Source of the DNA: Arthrobacter sp. UNC362MFTsu5.1
Lineage (GTDB): Bacteria; Actinomycetota; Actinomycetes; Actinomycetales; Micrococcaceae
Assembly (NCBI RefSeq): GCF_000685965.1
Contig: NZ_JMLE01000018.1
Span: forward strand, 1-64,000
Direction: 5' to 3'
DNA length: 64,000 bases
In this document: piece after piece, positions 32,763-41,795 of the stretch
Numbering within the stretch: the stretch's first letter is position 1
How the letters are laid out: the number at the start of each line of letters is the position of its first letter
The notes under the pieces: model-generated
Databases searched by the model: none
What the model was told of the DNA's origin: nothing
What the model saw: the letters and a program-made list of their open reading frames with translations, nothing else
Made by a program: the position numbers and the translations under genes

Positions 32763-33613
32763 GACTGGACGGACTTACGGAAAGGGTGCAGCGGGAGGCC
32801 GGCGGCGGGCCAGTCTGCTTCGAGGACCTGGCCGTTGTCGGAATCAGTCACAGCCAGCTTTCCGGAGGACGAGATGGCGACGTTGGTGTACTTCTGGCCG
32901 TCTCCGATTTTGATGACCTCCAGGAGGGTGCCTTCGGGACTGTAGACCTGCAGGTCGCCGGGAGCCGTTCCGGTGATGGCGCCGATCACAAGGTTTCCGT
33001 CGACATCCCAGGCAAATCCATCCGGGCGTCCGTGATCAAGCTGGACATGCACTTCGGGCTCGCCGAGACGCTCGCCGGGAACGAACGGGAAGCGCAGGAT
33101 GCGTCCCTCCCCGCCCTGAGCGACAAAGATGCTGTCGTTGTCGGCGCTGAAGCCAATCCCGTTGGGGAACCAGTCGACGCTGAGCAGCAGTTGCGCTTCG
33201 CCAGTGGTGATGTCGACGCGCCACAGCCGTCCGTCGTCACGACGGGGGCCGCGGGTGGGGTCGGTCACGTAGAGGTAGCCGTCCGGGCCGAAGCAAAGGT
33301 CGTTGGGGTAGATCGGGTCAGTGGTGAGCGTAACGACGGTACCGTCGGGGTGGATGGCTTGGACTCCTCCGGACACGCCTTCGGTCCGGTTGGCCGGCCA
33401 CTGTCCGCCATTCTGGGCCACGTAGATGATGCCGTCCGCGCCCTCTGCGGCACCGTTCGGTCCTGCTCCGGTTCGTCCAAGCACCTTCGTTGTGCCGTTC
33501 GAAGTTTCGTAGACGACGCCCTGGTCGATTGAGACGAAGGCCAAAGTGCCGCGCTGAGTGTAGACGGGGCCTTCGGTAAATCCGACGCCTGTGGCAACGG
33601 TCTGAAAATCCAT
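32759..33613 (-). CDS. SMP-30/gluconolactonase-family lactonase
   Basis: From ATG 33613 the 284-residue beta-propeller has metal ligands Glu14 (FTEGPV), Asn in YPNDLCFGPDG and in FPNGIGFSAD, and Asp in AVTDSDNGQV. The family hydrolyses sugar-acid and other lactones. It is the first gene of the operon SMP-30, HpcH aldolase, PrpD, tautomerase. A preceding frame to 33679 lacks propeller sequence and is left out. The lactonase suggests that the substrate is taken up or formed as a lactone. Confidence 0.88.
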   Translation of the reverse strand: MDFQTVATGVGFTEGPVYTQRGTLAFVSIDQGVVYETSNGTTKVLGRTGAGPNGAAEGADGIIYVAQNGGQWPANRTEGVSGGVQAIHPDGTVVTLTTDPIYPNDLCFGPDGYLYVTDPTRGPRRDDGRLWRVDITTGEAQLLLSVDWFPNGIGFSADNDSIFVAQGGEGRILRFPFVPGERLGEPEVHVQLDHGRPDGFAWDVDGNLVIGAITGTAPGDLQVYSPEGTLLEVIKIGDGQKYTNVAISSSGKLAVTDSDNGQVLEADWPAAGLPLHPFRKSVQS

Positions 33614-33753
33614 GAGTAATCCTCGGGGGTAATTTTGGGGGCTGGTCAGGAGGGGGATTCCCTGTGACGAAGCTGACAAAACAACCGTAAGTCCGAGTGA
33701 TACATCGAAACAACCGATTAGAGCCGATCAATCGATCGACTGGTTCGGATGAT
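33614..33753 (-). promoter_or_regulatory. Control region between LysR gene and SMP-30 operon
   Basis: The 140-bp gap is AT-richer than its neighbours and holds CCGATCAATCGATCG near 33722-33736 and AACCGATTAGAGCCGAT just before it. Such GAT/ATC repeats fit a LysR binding region, but no unique T-N11-A box can be fixed. Confidence 0.35.
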
Positions 33754-34650
33754 CTATTTGGGGATTTGCCCGCTCTTAAACTGGCGGGCCACAGCAATGG
33801 CCGCCTTCACGGCCGGCGAATCACTTTCAGGCGACCAGGCCATGTGAAGGGCAATTTTCGGTAAAGGACCCCTGAGAGGAACAAACACCACGTCCCGACG
33901 AGGGGCATAGCGGAAGGAGTCTGGCTGAACAGAGACGCCAAGTCCCGAGGCGATGAGTGCGAGCTGGGTAGCCATATCGTGGCTCTCGATGATGCGGCGT
34001 GGGCTGCACCCGTGCCGGTAGCAGGTGGCGATGAGAACGTCATAGAGGTCGGGATTGGAGATACGCGGCCAGTAGACGAAGTCCTCCCCGTCAAGGTCCT
34101 GGACCTCAAGGAATTCCGCAGCTGCATGCCTGTGCGTAGTCGGCAACAGAGCCGTCAGCGGCTCCTCAAGCACCTTCTCCAACCGGACCCCACGTACGTG
34201 CTGGACGCTGCGCACAAAGCCCAAGTCGATCTGGCCCTGCGATAGCTGGCGCAACTGAACTGCCGTGCTCAGTGACGCAATAGTGATCTCAAGGTCCGGG
34301 CTTTGACGCCGAAGCTCCTTAAGGAGGTGCGGCACCAAGTAGTTCATAGCGGGACCTACGGCGCCGATGCGCAAGGTTCCCTGCCGGCCGGCAGCTACCG
34401 CAGAAACCTGGCTCTGAACCCTGTCCAGTTCATCCAGAAGCCGCTTGGAGCCTTCGAGGAGGGCTTCTCCCGCGGCCGTGAGCTGCACGGATCTGCTGGT
34501 CCTGGATAGAAGTTCGGTCCCGAAGTGAGTTTCAAGGGCACGGACCTGATCACTAACCGTTGACTGGGAAACCCCCAGATGCCTCGCGGCCTTACCAAAA
34601 TGGAGATCCTCGGCCACAGCCGAAAAGACCCGTAACTGCTTGAATTCCAT
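33754..34650 (-). CDS. LysR-family transcriptional regulator
   Basis: ATG 34650 gives a 298-residue protein. The DNA-binding domain is MEFKQLRVFSAVAEDLHFGKAARHLGVSQSTVSDQVRALE (1-40) with the rest of the winged helix to about 62; the effector domain starts near 88 (GTLRIGAVGPAMNYLVPHLL). It resembles the LysR at 19927 in effector-domain style (both have a MAPRD/YWPRISNPDLYD-like segment). It lies upstream of, and in the same direction as, the SMP-30 operon, which it probably regulates. Confidence 0.9.
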   Translation of the reverse strand: MEFKQLRVFSAVAEDLHFGKAARHLGVSQSTVSDQVRALETHFGTELLSRTSRSVQLTAAGEALLEGSKRLLDELDRVQSQVSAVAAGRQGTLRIGAVGPAMNYLVPHLLKELRRQSPDLEITIASLSTAVQLRQLSQGQIDLGFVRSVQHVRGVRLEKVLEEPLTALLPTTHRHAAAEFLEVQDLDGEDFVYWPRISNPDLYDVLIATCYRHGCSPRRIIESHDMATQLALIASGLGVSVQPDSFRYAPRRDVVFVPLRGPLPKIALHMAWSPESDSPAVKAAIAVARQFKSGQIPK

Positions 34651-34901
34651 AGTCTTGAGCCTAACCAACGCCTACCGCAATCAGTGCGCGCCGTGGGACA
34701 GGGCATTTGCAGTTCTGTCGCTTCCCGCGCTGGGAAGCTAATCAATTCGCCCCCTATGTGCACGCCACGTCCGATTTCCAACCCTTCGTGGCATCTGAAG
34801 AACGTGCACGACCAAGGCCCGATTGAAGTCGGCAGAGGTGGAGCGGTCTATGGTGTAGCCGGTCTACAGGTCCCGTACGCCGCCGACCCGTCTGGTTGGG
34901 G

Positions 34902-35121
34902 CACACCCCAATCTGACGTTCGGGCCGTCTGACATGAGAAGACTCCCCCGTGGGCGGTCGATGGGTCTGCCTCTCTGTGCCGGCAGAGTCATAACAGGTG
35001 ACATCCCACCGTTTGTCCCGAGTGGGTGTCATCAATTCCTGGTGCTTTGGCCTGTCTCGAGCATTCTTGAGCCGAAGGACCATGCTTTCCTTGCCCGCGG
35101 ACTGTCAGGGTGGGATCTGAG
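34902..35121 (+). repeat. Dispersed composite repeat, copy C (shorter, no dif-like end seen)
   Basis: Left motif CACACCCCAATCTGACGTT (34902) and right motif CTGTCAGGGTGGGATCTGAG (35102-35121), about 170 bp apart as in the other copies. The interior differs from copies A and B. The right motif runs into the truncated nucleotidyltransferase gene, and no dif-like site follows. Confidence 0.6.
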
Positions 35122-35122
35122 A

Positions 35123-35680
35123 TTATCCGCAGCGGCTGTCAGTAAATCGATTCTGGATATTATTCTGGCGCAATGCTCCGCTTGAAGTCGGCAGATATGC
35201 CCTTCTTTTCAGCTCGTCAAGGCCGGCGGCCCAGGCAATGGCGTTCCGTTGCCCGTAATCCAGCACATCGATGTCCTGATCGCTCTGGACAAGGGTCAGA
35301 TCGATTGATGCCAGCCGCTGCTGCAGGACTACTGGGTCAATCAGCCGTGCGTCCACTAGTGCGCGAACGAACTCGAAGTCCTTTTCGCGGTGTGCCATGA
35401 GCTTCGCCGCGCATAGGTCATGGGGGTCCCGACAGAGTCCTGTGGCGTGGTTCGTGGCTTCGCTGCGCACTCCGACCAGGCGGTATTCCCAGTCCGGAGG
35501 CAGGATCGCGGTTCTTTTGCCGACCCCTTCGATGTAGAAACCGTAGGTTGCATGGAACTCCGACCACTCCCCCACGTCAAAGCTGAGCTGATCGCTCAGG
35601 GCATCGGCGTCCGCATCACGCATCGGCGCGATGTCAATCTCCGGGGACATCGTGGCCGCAAGCTCCGACGAGGGGCACAT
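35123..35680 (-). pseudogene. Nucleotidyltransferase-like protein (DUF6036/AbiEii style), N-terminally truncated
   Basis: Residues from about 12 read SPEIDIAPMRDADADALSDQL, FHATYGFYIEGVGKRTAILPPDWEYRLVGV and LCRDPHDLCAAKLMAHREKDFEFVRALVDARLIDP. This matches the second half of nucleotidyltransferase-type proteins of toxin-antitoxin or abortive-infection style, but the upstream GS...DxD motif is missing and replaced by unrelated sequence. The frame from 35680 is therefore probably a remnant, or uses a start at the MSPEID Met. The 3' end runs into repeat copy C. Confidence 0.6.
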
Positions 35681-35807
35681 AGTGATACCGGTGCTGAGCC
35701 CACCGCCAGCTCAGATCAAGACTGTCCGCCTGATGTCCGCGAAGCGCAAACGGTGGGCGCTGGCCGGGTCATGGACCGGAAACCCGACCAGCCGGCATGG
35801 GTTTTGC

Positions 35808-36800
35808 TCAACTGCTGACAATCACTTCACCGGTGGCGGTGGAATCCTCGTTCAGCATCCATCCCGTTCGTTTGTGCGTTCTGACCCCGACGTCGGACTC
35901 GATGACTTGCACAGCCGGTGCAGCCTGCTGGAGGCCGGCTTCCACGTCGGCGATAGCACCGGGCGTCCGTAGCCAGAGATAGAACGTCAGATTGGCATCT
36001 CCGGTTGTGGCGGCACAAAGCCTTAAGGTTCTGTGAGAGCGCAGATAACTTACTGCCGCCTCCAGCTGGCCGGGCGGTACGCGCACGTACCATTGGCAAC
36101 CTATGGGGTAGCCGGACCAGTCCTGGGCGAGTTCGCAACGCAGCGCCAGGAGGCCGGTCTCACATGCCTGGCGCAAGTGTCTTGTTACCGTGGTGGGATG
36201 GGTGCCCGTTTCGGCTGCGATCTCGACCGCGGAGGCTCGCCCGTCCCGTGCCAGCACGGTCATTAATTGTGGCAAAGTTGGAGGCGTGGCGCCGGGCGGA
36301 CGTGTCACACCCGGATGCAAGGCAGCGAGCCGTCGTTGCTGCTCAGGGGACAGCACATCCAGGCGCCAGTTGTTTCCGGCAGAGTAGAGCCTGGTCGCCA
36401 GCGTCACTTGGCTGCGCATAATGTCAGGATCAGTGCGCACTATGGGCAGCACATCCCGGGCCACCTGTTCCCAACTGCGGGTGAGAACGGTCAGCCGGAG
36501 GTCCCAGGCCCGTGCCGCTTCCTCCACGGTTCCGATCTCCGGGACAGCGCACAGGCGTTCGAGTACCTGTGCCCGGTGCCCGGAACGGCATTCGAGGCCG
36601 ATGAACGTGACACACCCCTGGCCGTCAGCGGTGCCGATATGGCCTGTAATCCAAGCCTGTCCGTCCGCACGCAGCCGTTCCCAGCGGGCGGCAAGGGTTG
36701 CCGGATGCCGGCGGAGCACGGACCCGAGTTGGGTCCACGTGGCACGGGGAGCGAGCTGAAGAGCGTGAATCAGTTCAAGGTCATCAGGAGGAAGCTCCAT
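35808..36800 (-). CDS. Lrp/AsnC-family regulator with two HTH modules
   Basis: The 330-residue protein is about twice the size of a simple AsnC regulator. It has one N-terminal helix-turn-helix (ELIHALQLAPRATWTQLGSVLRRHPATLAARWERL), a RAM-like domain, a second HTH (LMTVLARDGRASAVEIAAETGTHPTTVTRHLRQA) near 200, and a second RAM-like domain with LWLRTPGAIADVEAGL. It is divergent from the M20 amidohydrolase gene, with 113 bp between the starts, and probably controls it and the following MFS gene in response to an amino acid or its derivative. Confidence 0.88.
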   Translation of the reverse strand: MELPPDDLELIHALQLAPRATWTQLGSVLRRHPATLAARWERLRADGQAWITGHIGTADGQGCVTFIGLECRSGHRAQVLERLCAVPEIGTVEEAARAWDLRLTVLTRSWEQVARDVLPIVRTDPDIMRSQVTLATRLYSAGNNWRLDVLSPEQQRRLAALHPGVTRPPGATPPTLPQLMTVLARDGRASAVEIAAETGTHPTTVTRHLRQACETGLLALRCELAQDWSGYPIGCQWYVRVPPGQLEAAVSYLRSHRTLRLCAATTGDANLTFYLWLRTPGAIADVEAGLQQAAPAVQVIESDVGVRTHKRTGWMLNEDSTATGEVIVSS

Positions 36801-36913
36801 GCAGGATCCTTCGGTTTAGAAGCGGTGTTGTGCAATTTTCTCACGTTATTGAGCGCTGGTCGGGGTAAGACCGTCACACTCAAGGGATCCATTTTCCAGC
36901 GAAAGGGCCCGCC

Positions 36914-38161
36914 GTGGGACGTCCCGCTTCCTCCGCCGACCTGACCATCGCCCTGCGCGATGATGCAGCCGCCCTGGCTGGCGAGATTGCCAACCTTCGC
37001 CACCGCCTGCACCGCGAGCCGGAGGTCGGGCTGGACCTTCCGCGCAGCCAGGAAAAAGTCCTTACCGCTCTCGATGGGATGGGCTATGAAATCAGCACGG
37101 GTACCGACACCACCTCTGTGACGGCCGTGCTGCGGGGAGCAGCAGGATTGCCGACCGGAGAATCGGTGCGTCCGGTGGTGTTGCTGCGTGGTGATATGGA
37201 CGCCCTGCCTGTACAGGAGAAGACGGGTCTTGCGTATGCCTCCGAGATTCCCGGGGCAATGCACGGCTGTGGCCATGACCTGCACACAGCGATGCTGGTG
37301 GGCGCGGCGAACCTGCTCGCGTCCCGGCGCGACCAGCTCTCCGGCGACGTCGTCCTGATGTTCCAGCCCGGCGAAGAGGGCTTCGACGGTGCCGGAGTCA
37401 TGATCCGAGAGGGCGTCCTGGATGCCGCCGGGCGCCGTCCGGATGCCGCCTACGCGCTGCACGTCATGAGCGCCCTCGGCGACAGCGGTGCCTTCCTTTC
37501 CCGTCCGGGCTCCGTGATGAGCTCCTCGGACGGGCTGGTCGTGACCGTCCATGGGGCAGGCGGGCACGGTTCAGCACCGTTCGCTGCCAAAGACCCCGTC
37601 ACGGTCGCCGCAGAAATGGTGCTGGCGCTGCAGTCCATGGTCACCCGCCAGTTCGATGTGTTCGACCCTGTCGTGATTTCCGTTGGCGTGCTGCAGGCCG
37701 GAACCAAGCGCAATGTCATCCCTGACACGGCCCGCTTCGAAGCCACCATCCGTTCCTTCTCCGCCCAGGCCAAGACACGGCTGAAAACCTCAATTCCGCG
37801 GCTGCTGGAAGCCATCGCGGCCGGCCACGGGCTGGAGGCCACGGTCGACTACATCGAGGAGTACCCGGTGACCCTCAATGACGGGACGGAGTCAGCCTTC
37901 GCGCGGCACACTGTCGAGGAACTGTTCGGCTCAGGGCGCTACAGCCAGCTGCCCCATCCGCTCGCAGGTTCAGAGGACTTCTCCCGCATCCTGGCCGAGG
38001 TCCCGGGCGCATTCCTGTTCCTCTCCGCCGTCCCCGACGGCACCGACGCTGCCGCGGCGGCCTACAACCACTCACCGTTCGCCGTCTTCGACGACGCCGT
38101 CCTGGCCGACGGAGCCACACTTTACGCACGTCTTGCCCTCGATCGCCTCGCCTCCGCCTGA
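36914..38161 (+). CDS. M20D-family amidohydrolase (hippurate hydrolase / N-acyl amino acid amidohydrolase type)
   Basis: The 415-residue protein from GTG 36914 has LRHRLHREPEVGLDLPRSQEKV near 28-50, RGDMDALPVQEKTGLAYAS, the metal-binding HGCGHDLHTAMLVGAA, PGEEGFDGAGVMI with the catalytic Glu pair, YALHVMS and a C-terminal NHSPFAVFDDAV. It hydrolyses amide bonds of N-acyl amino acids or related conjugates in the cytoplasm. The gene is followed 39 bp later by a sugar-porter-like MFS gene, so uptake and hydrolysis of the same conjugate are likely linked. Confidence 0.92.
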   Translation: MGRPASSADLTIALRDDAAALAGEIANLRHRLHREPEVGLDLPRSQEKVLTALDGMGYEISTGTDTTSVTAVLRGAAGLPTGESVRPVVLLRGDMDALPVQEKTGLAYASEIPGAMHGCGHDLHTAMLVGAANLLASRRDQLSGDVVLMFQPGEEGFDGAGVMIREGVLDAAGRRPDAAYALHVMSALGDSGAFLSRPGSVMSSSDGLVVTVHGAGGHGSAPFAAKDPVTVAAEMVLALQSMVTRQFDVFDPVVISVGVLQAGTKRNVIPDTARFEATIRSFSAQAKTRLKTSIPRLLEAIAAGHGLEATVDYIEEYPVTLNDGTESAFARHTVEELFGSGRYSQLPHPLAGSEDFSRILAEVPGAFLFLSAVPDGTDAAAAAYNHSPFAVFDDAVLADGATLYARLALDRLASA

Positions 38162-38200
38162 GCCTGGCGTACCTTCCCTGCCCCCTCACAGGAGACTTCC

Positions 38201-39562
38201 ATGTCCACTCCCCGCCCCAAGACCGCCAAACAGGCCGATGGGTCCACCCGCATGAGCCCGCCGCAGCGGTCCCGAATCCTCAAGACGCTGATTGGCACCG
38301 GCGCCGGGAACGCCGTCGAATGGTACGACTGGGCCATCTACGCCACGTTCGCCTCCTTCATTGCCTCCCAACTGTTCAGCAAGCAGGACACTTCAAGCGC
38401 CTTCCTCGCAACCCTGGCAATCTTCGCCGTCGGGTTTGTCGCGCGCCCCCTCGGAGGTTTTGTCTTCGGCTGGATCGGCGACAAGGTAGGCCGCAAGGCC
38501 TCACTGACGCTCTGCGTCGGTCTGGCCTCGCTCGGCTCCCTGGCGATCGGACTGACCCCCACCTACGACTCGATCGGCGCCGGCGCGTCCGTCATGCTGC
38601 TGATCGCACGGCTGATTCAGGGCCTCGCGCATGGCGGGGAGCTTCCAAGCGCCCAGACCTACCTGTCAGAAATGGCACCATCGTCCCGCCGCGGCTACTG
38701 GGCATCGCTGATCTACGCTTCGGGCACGGTCGGCATCCTGTTCGGGACCCTGCTGGGCGCGGTCCTCTCCAGTGCCATGCCGGAATCGGCCATGGCCGCC
38801 TACGGCTGGCGCATTCCCTTCCTTCTCGGCGCAGCCTTCGGGCTGGTCGCCCTGGTCATGCGATACCGCATGGAGGAGTCCGAACTCTTCAAATCCGAGA
38901 CCGCCGCCCATGACGTTGTCGTCCCCGGCCGCCCCATCCCAGCCCACCGCAGCCTATTCTCCGATCTTGCCCGGCACTGGCGCCAGGCCCTGCAGGTCAT
39001 CGGCCTCACCGTGGGCCTCACTGTCGCCTACTATGTCTGGGGCGTCTCAACCCCCGCCTACGCCATCAACGTCCTGAAGATCGACGCAACGGAAGCCCTC
39101 TGGGCCGGCGTGGCCGCCAACACGGTCTTCATAGTTGCCCTGCCCCTGTGGGGCCGGCTCTCAGACCGGATAGGCCGGAAACCGGTCCTCCTGATCAGCG
39201 GCATAGGCAGCGCGCTGACCTTCTTCCCCGCCACCTGGTTCGTCCAAAACTCGGCCATACAACTGGGAATCGCCATGTCTGCAATGCTGGTCTTCATCGC
39301 CGGATCCGCCTCCATCATGCCAGCCGTCTACTCGGAACTTTTCCCCACTGCCGTCCGCACCATCGGAGTGGCAATCCCGTACGCACTCTGCGTGGCAGCC
39401 TTCGGCGGCACCGCCGCATACCTCCAAGCCGGGTTCAGCATCTGGTTCGGCACCGGCGGCCCCACCGTTTTCGGGGTGTACACGATCGTCCTGCTACTGA
39501 TCGGCGCCGCCACAACCCTCTCGCTACGCGAAAGCCGCGGCATCGACCTCAGCACCCGGTAG
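38201..39562 (+). CDS. MFS transporter, metabolite:H+ symporter (MHS) type
   Basis: The 453-residue protein has about 12 helices. It carries the MHS entry NAVEWYDWAIYATFASFIASQLF, the loop 2-3 motif GWIGDKVGRKASLTL, GGELPSAQTYLSEMAPSSRRGYWAS and the second-half repeat LWGRLSDRIGRKPVLL. Relatives (ShiA, KgtP, ProP) import organic acids or betaines with protons. It is probably co-transcribed with the upstream amidohydrolase gene (39-bp gap with AGGAGAC ribosome site) and may import its substrate. Confidence 0.92.
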   Translation: MSTPRPKTAKQADGSTRMSPPQRSRILKTLIGTGAGNAVEWYDWAIYATFASFIASQLFSKQDTSSAFLATLAIFAVGFVARPLGGFVFGWIGDKVGRKASLTLCVGLASLGSLAIGLTPTYDSIGAGASVMLLIARLIQGLAHGGELPSAQTYLSEMAPSSRRGYWASLIYASGTVGILFGTLLGAVLSSAMPESAMAAYGWRIPFLLGAAFGLVALVMRYRMEESELFKSETAAHDVVVPGRPIPAHRSLFSDLARHWRQALQVIGLTVGLTVAYYVWGVSTPAYAINVLKIDATEALWAGVAANTVFIVALPLWGRLSDRIGRKPVLLISGIGSALTFFPATWFVQNSAIQLGIAMSAMLVFIAGSASIMPAVYSELFPTAVRTIGVAIPYALCVAAFGGTAAYLQAGFSIWFGTGGPTVFGVYTIVLLLIGAATTLSLRESRGIDLSTR

Positions 39563-39850
39563 CATTCCACCCCTGCCCGCACGACAATGACGGGACCGCG
39601 AGAGGCGCCAGGCGTGCTCAAGCACGGAAAGGTTCTCTGAACTCCGAAAACAATGATCGACCGGGACCCGCGCACCCCGTCCGCCGGATACCCGCGGGGA
39701 GCCGGGTGCCCAAGTGCTTGAACCGGCCAGTCCGGTCTGCAAACAAGCTGCGGCGAGGTACCCGAGATGGCCGCCACGGCCATCGTCTATCGCAACGCAG
39801 CGCGACGGCGAGTTTAAGTACACCACGAACCGCTGTTCGCCTAACTTGGG

Positions 39851-40239
39851 CACACCCAGATCTGACATCGCAACGTCCCTGACCAAGGGGTATGCCGGTA
39901 CGGCGGAGCTGCCACTTGTTCTCCGACGCGCGGCGGCCCAGCCACAACATGCGCCATAACCACCCACTGCCCCAACCGGACTACTAAAGTCCAGATTCTT
40001 AGCGCGATTTCGACTGTTCTCGAGCTTCCCTACGCCAATTGCCGTCCCTCCGGTTGTAAGGGTGGGATCTGAGAACCTCATAGGTCACTGTCAATAAAAA
40101 GGAATTTCACCCTGCTCTGACGTCGACGCACGAAGGCCAGCGGCTGCAGCCTCGAGTGATGAGAGCCCGAGGACAATAGGCCGGAGTGATATCGATGAAT
40201 GACTAACTGCCACTTGACGCAATCCGCAGTATCCACCTT
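39851..40239 (+). repeat. Dispersed composite repeat, copy D (diverged)
   Basis: Left motif CACACCCAGATCTGACATC (39851), right motif TTGTAAGGGTGGGATCTGAG (40054) with GGAATTTCACCCTGCTCTGACG after it, and a degenerate dif-like site at 40212. The order and spacing (about 170 bp interior, about 140 bp from right motif to site) match copies A and B, though sequence between motifs has drifted. No gene. Confidence 0.6.
40212..40239 (+). other. dif-like site 7 (degenerate)
   Basis: Arms ACTTGACGCAA and GTATCCACCTT, centre TCCGCA. The first arm is well conserved; the second matches TTATCGGCCTT at only eight of 11 positions. Its place at the end of repeat copy D supports it. Confidence 0.4.
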
Positions 40240-40320
40240 AAACAAAGGGTGGCAGAAGTGGCCGCGAGAACTCCTTGCAAGCGACGCGAACTGAACCGTA
40301 CGGCAGCGCGCCTGAACGGG

Positions 40321-40358
40321 CGACAGCCGGCACCCCCGTAGAGGGGTGCCGGCTGTCG
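40321..40358 (-). terminator. Terminator-like hairpin after the MFS gene
   Basis: CGACAGCCGGCACCCC and its exact complement form a perfect 16-bp stem around the loop CGTAGA, 70 bp after the MFS stop on the minus strand. No T-run is seen. Confidence 0.65.
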
Positions 40359-40427
40359 TAGGGGCTGCCAGGGAATGCCGGGCGGCGGGGCTCCTGGTCA
40401 GGTGGTTTTGGCTGGCCGCGATGGCAG

Positions 40428-41780
40428 CTAGTGGATAAGTTCCTTTTTTGCAGTGTCTTTGTTGACAAGCAGGACCAGGAGAACGACTGCCATGATGCCT
40501 CCCCAAAAGAGGGCGACGGCGTGGAAGGACCCGGTCTGGATGACCAGCGTTTGGGCTATGAGCGGTGAAAGTCCAACGCCGAGAGCCGAAGCGCCTTGAA
40601 AGGCCAGGGATGCGCCGGTGAAGCGGACCGCGGTGGGGAAAAGCTCGGCGATGTAGGCGCCCACGGGCCCGAAGAGCAGTCCCTGGACTATTCCGTTGCC
40701 CAGCACGACGGCGATCCCGAAACCGGTGAGGGTTCCGCTTTCGAACCAGGAGATGATGGGCAGTGCCAGGACGAGCCCAAGGATGGCTCCAGTTGCGATC
40801 ACGTTCCTCCGGCCATATCGGTCGCTGAGGCGTGCAGCGGCAAAGGTCATGACCAAGGTCACGAGGGCGCCTGCGGCTTTCCAGTTCAGGACACCGGTGT
40901 TGGGTGCGCCCGCCTCGGTCGCTACGGAGACGCCCCAGACCGTGGTCAGGCCCTGGGTGACTGCGAAGCCCAATGCGACCAGGAGGGCAACGGCTACGGC
41001 CTTGGGGTGCCGGGTGAAGACCTCCATTAGGGGGAGCCGGCGTTTGGCGCTTGCTTCCTCAAGCTTCACGAAGAGGGGGGATTCGGAAACTTTGACCCGG
41101 ATGACCAGGCCCACGACAACCAGGACCGCGCTGAGCAGGAATGGGATGCGCCAACCCCAGACGAGGAAGTTTGGACCGGTGAGGGCCGCGGCGCCCGATA
41201 GGGCAAGTGTGGCAAGTATTGATCCGGCGGGTCCGCCTGCGGTGGCAAAAGAGGTAGCGAAACCGCGCTTGTTCTTTGGTGCGTGTTCCAGGGCCATCAG
41301 TGCGGCCCCGCCCCATTCGCCGCCTACGGCAATGCCTTGGACGAGCCGTATGACGGTCAGGATGATGGGCGCCGCGATACCGATTGTCGCTGCTGTCGGC
41401 AGGAAGCCGATGGCGAGGGTGGCGAATCCCACCATCATCATAGAGAGGACCAGCATTTTCTTCCGTCCGATGCGGTCCCCGAAGTGCCCGAAGAGTGCCC
41501 CGCCGAGGGGGCGTGCAAGGTAGCCGACTGCGAAAGTGGCGAAGGATGCGAAGGTCGCCAGGGCCGGGGGCATGTTGACGAAGAAGACCTTGTTGAACAC
41601 TATTGCCGATGCCGTGGCGTAGAGCAGGAAGTCGTAGTACTCCACAGCGCTGCCGATGAAGCTGGATGCAAGAATCCGCTTCATCTCCGGCGTCGTCAAT
41701 GACGCCTGCAGCTGTGGTTCGTTCAGATCACGGGGGGAACTCGATTGCACGGTGGCTCCGGAGGTATCGGGCTTGAGCAT
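40428..41780 (-). CDS. MFS transporter, metabolite:H+ symporter (MHS) type
   Basis: The 450-residue protein has the MHS start SAVEYYDFLLYATASAIVFNKVFF, loop motif GHFGDRIGRKKML, GGEWGGAALMALEHAPKNKRGF and second-half RLSDRYGRRNV. It is a proton-linked carboxylate or betaine importer with about 12 helices. It follows the metallo-beta-lactamase gene by 15 bp in the same direction, and CAGGAGACAC precedes its start. The substrate probably is what the neighbouring hydrolase acts on (inference). Confidence 0.92.
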   Translation of the reverse strand: MLKPDTSGATVQSSSPRDLNEPQLQASLTTPEMKRILASSFIGSAVEYYDFLLYATASAIVFNKVFFVNMPPALATFASFATFAVGYLARPLGGALFGHFGDRIGRKKMLVLSMMMVGFATLAIGFLPTAATIGIAAPIILTVIRLVQGIAVGGEWGGAALMALEHAPKNKRGFATSFATAGGPAGSILATLALSGAAALTGPNFLVWGWRIPFLLSAVLVVVGLVIRVKVSESPLFVKLEEASAKRRLPLMEVFTRHPKAVAVALLVALGFAVTQGLTTVWGVSVATEAGAPNTGVLNWKAAGALVTLVMTFAAARLSDRYGRRNVIATGAILGLVLALPIISWFESGTLTGFGIAVVLGNGIVQGLLFGPVGAYIAELFPTAVRFTGASLAFQGASALGVGLSPLIAQTLVIQTGSFHAVALFWGGIMAVVLLVLLVNKDTAKKELIH

Positions 41781-41795
41781 TGTGTCTCCTGGGTA

